From contig NC_089782.1 of the NCBI RefSeq assembly GCF_040412425.1, positions 24,797,122 through 24,861,121 of the forward strand: a stretch of 64,000 bases of DNA, written 5' to 3'. Position 1 is the stretch's first letter; each line of letters starts with the position of its first letter. The position numbers and the translations under genes are program-made. The notes beneath the pieces are model-generated. The model had not been told where the DNA came from. It made no database searches and worked only from the letters and a program-made list of their open reading frames with translations. The stretch is from Macrobrachium rosenbergii. Its lineage: Eukaryota; Arthropoda; Malacostraca; Decapoda; Palaemonidae. Positions 61,831-64,000 of the stretch are shown here, piece by piece.

Positions 61831-62204
61831 ATGTATGTATACACATTACACGTGTAGGCTATTACATCTGCCATGTTTTCATTGATAATAAACTTTTTTC
61901 CTCGTCTGTCTCCAAGCCACACTTTTTCCCTCTTTCTGTTGGATGTTCATTTTTTAAAATTCATCTTTCGTGGTTTCTACATTCACCAAAATATCCTCAG
62001 CAAAGCCTCATTTTCCAATTTTTTTTATGAATTCTTGTTCTTAAATCCTCTTCCTTCCTCTTTTAGATTTTTTTTTTGTCATCAAGCGTATGATCAATTT
62101 GAACACTGGCGTTGAAGCTGTGCATTTTCGTCTCATACCACTTAATTTCGATTATTATTATTCTTCTTTTTCGTTTTAACGTGTTTTTTCCCATTTTTAT
62201 ATAT

Positions 62205-62293
62205 ATGGGGTAAGCACGATGCCTTCTGTTGAAGGACTTTGACGCATGTTGGGGCAGGCTGTAGCCTCGATCGGCTGCCCTCCCTGACATAGC

Positions 62294-62355
<62 letters not shown>

Positions 62356-62440
62356 AAGATGAACCCAATTGTGTGGGACAAGTCCAAAAGGGGCTATATT
62401 AATTAAAAATACAAGCTTCCAAAGGATATATGTCTCATCT
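62205..62440 (+). mobile_element. Decapod-type SINE-like repeat with (ATT)n core
   Basis: GTAAGCACGATGCCTTCTGT, GGGGCAGGCTGTAGCCTCG and CCTCCCTGACATAGC are followed by about 21 ATT units and CAGAAGATGAACCC...AAGTCCAAAAGGGGC...CAAGCTTCCAAAG. I associate this arrangement with abundant repeats in shrimp genomes. Family name unknown. Confidence 0.55.
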
Positions 62441-63629
62441 GAAAGAAGTAACAGAAATTAAAAGAAAATACAAAAAAGAGTGAGACTGCTATTAGAAAAA
62501 ATAGATGGATCAACAAATAAAGAAATAAAAAATGTAAGTAAATGATTAAATATTTGTTTTCTCCCTTACATATCTTGTTTCTAAGTGTCAGTGACCTTAG
62601 GTAAAATGTATTTCGTATTCCATTATTGCTGCTGTTATTGACATAAATGCGTCACTGAGTGACTAATAGCATTATTAATTATCTTTTTCTTATTTTTATG
62701 ACTTTCTTCTACACAGTGATGCAAGATAGTTATCTCTACCTGCTTCCTCCTGTAAAACCTGGTCTGCATTTATTACCTTTTCATCTGCTCTTGAAAGGTT
62801 TTCAATATTACCCCATTAACAAATTTAATGATATATTTGATAGGTATTGGCTTCAGATTTTTGTAATCGTTCTTCCTTATCACTTTGTTTTGGGCTATTC
62901 TAATTTTCTGGTTTTCTTCTATCTCGATTTTATTTTGGTAACAGTTTAACAGTTTCTAAACATGTTTTACCTTTATTAACGCTTTTAGAGTTCAAGTTTC
63001 AATGAACTGGTTGCTAGAGTAGATGGGTCCGCCTGGCAAAACATGTCACTTGCGTGACCGAGGAATATGAAACGTCAACGCTGAGCAGAATTGCCAACCA
63101 ACTATGTAAGATGTAGTTAAATTAATATTCTAGTGTAAGAATATATTAAATAGGTTTACTATAGTAATGATTAAAATAATATATGTATTATATTCATAGC
63201 AAATATATAATTATTAGTAATTTTAATACTGGAAAGTAACCAACTTTCTTTTTGTTGTCAGCTATAGTTCCACGGCCGTTTCATTTCCAGTCTCCCGTGT
63301 CCAGAGAGACGCTGGCACGTCACCACGTCAACGCTTTAGTGCCAAATTTTATTAACTATTTTACTCGATTATTTGTTCTAAAAAAACGTTATGTATTGAT
63401 ATGCCTTGTCGACTAAATAAATTTATTAAATTTATTTTATCATAATTTGATTATATCTGGTTTATGATGATGACAAATTTATTATATTAAATGAGTAACT
63501 GGCCACTATGATCGTTACCCATAATTCTGCCCTCTGTTCAGCAGCAGACGGCTGGCCGGTTTGTAGAGGCGAGAAAGTTCCTTGCGTACATACTCGTTGA
63601 CACTGACCAGTACTGACTCTAGGTACAAG

Positions 63630-63705
63630 ATGTTTTCTATGTTGAGGAAGCTGCTATTTTTGTTACTGCTAGTATTACCAGCCGTCATTACCATCACCAA
63701 CGAAG
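63630..63705 (+). CDS. First coding exon of a secreted or membrane protein (partial gene)
   Basis: ATG at 63630 opens a frame reading MFSMLRKLLFLLLLVLPAV then ITITNE, a textbook signal peptide: a basic n-region (RK), an eleven-residue Leu/Val-rich core and a small residue (Ala18) near a likely cleavage site. It ends at a strong donor, CGAAG|GTAAGC, in phase 1. The first exon of a secreted-protein gene commonly ends soon after the signal peptide. The rest lies beyond the window, so the product cannot be named. A second in-frame ATG is at 63639. Confidence 0.55.
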
Positions 63706-63944
63706 GTAAGCAATTTTAGCAATACGAGGTTAACCCCTTGCAACTTGCGAACGGAAGCCTTATCCAGACCAAGGGTCATCTGTGAAGCTGGGTCATCTTA
63801 TAGGGATGATAGAAGTTTTACGTTGAGGTCAAAATTCTAAGGATTAATAACAGGAGCGGGCATGACGGGGCATTATTTCCTTTGTATATACTGTGTTGTT
63901 TTGAGGACTGCAAAGTCTTACTGAGCCACTGGGTTTTACCTCCT

Positions 63945-64000
63945 TAGATAGGTCAGGTGCCATCAATGCATCATACTTGGGGAACTGTAGGCATTAGGCC
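63945..64000 (+). repeat. Interspersed repeat family A, copy 6 (cut by window end)
   Basis: GTGCCATCAATGCATCATAC and ACTGTAGGCATTA match the head of copies 2 and 4. The rest is outside the window. Confidence 0.5.

Overview
The window looks like nuclear DNA of an arthropod, most probably a decapod crustacean. It has intron-rich genes with GT-AG splice sites, AT-rich introns, an arthropod TCAGT-type initiator, very many long (AT)n, (CA)n and (GA)n microsatellites, and interspersed repeats of a kind I associate with shrimp, crayfish and crabs. The species assignment is inference. There are no bacterial operons, CRISPR arrays or ribosomal genes.

Layout, all genes on the + strand. (1) 1-3048: upstream intergenic DNA. 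(2) About 3080-18080: a complete cytosolic aspartate aminotransferase gene (GOT1) with eight coding exons that join in frame into 407 residues and keep all the active-site residues I could place. Its 5.6-kb first intron holds a decayed DNA transposon with long inverted ends and a broken transposase tail. (3) About 18.1-29.6 kb: intergenic DNA rich in microsatellites and repeats. (4) About 29.65-54.82 kb or beyond: a complete KIBRA/WWC gene, the Hippo-pathway scaffold, with sixteen coding exons (WW1, WW2, coiled coils, C2, aPKC-binding-like region, conserved FREKM-like tail motif). It is preceded by four inverted CCAAT boxes and a perfect CRE. (5) 54.8-63.6 kb: possible KIBRA 3' UTR, then repeats. 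(6) 63630-63705: a probable first coding exon of a third gene, encoding a signal peptide and cut off by the window edge.

The two large genes are not functionally linked: GOT1 is central nitrogen and carbon metabolism, KIBRA is growth control. Their introns record many insertions: a non-autonomous hAT element with an exact 8-bp target duplication and a relic BED finger, a Tigger-like MITE nested in an older repeat, a tRNA-derived SINE, and a 440-bp near-perfect palindrome in KIBRA intron 7 that would fold into a long double-stranded hairpin if transcribed.

The points most worth checking are the 440-bp palindrome, an apparent +1 frame discrepancy near the KIBRA C-terminus, the CCAAT/CRE promoter and a similar CCAAT pair inside intron 7, a uORF whose stop overlaps the KIBRA start codon, and a 30-bp minisatellite that reads as mucin-like Thr/Pro repeats on the minus strand. 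All exon borders were derived by eye from reading frame, splice consensus and recalled family sequences, not by alignment software.
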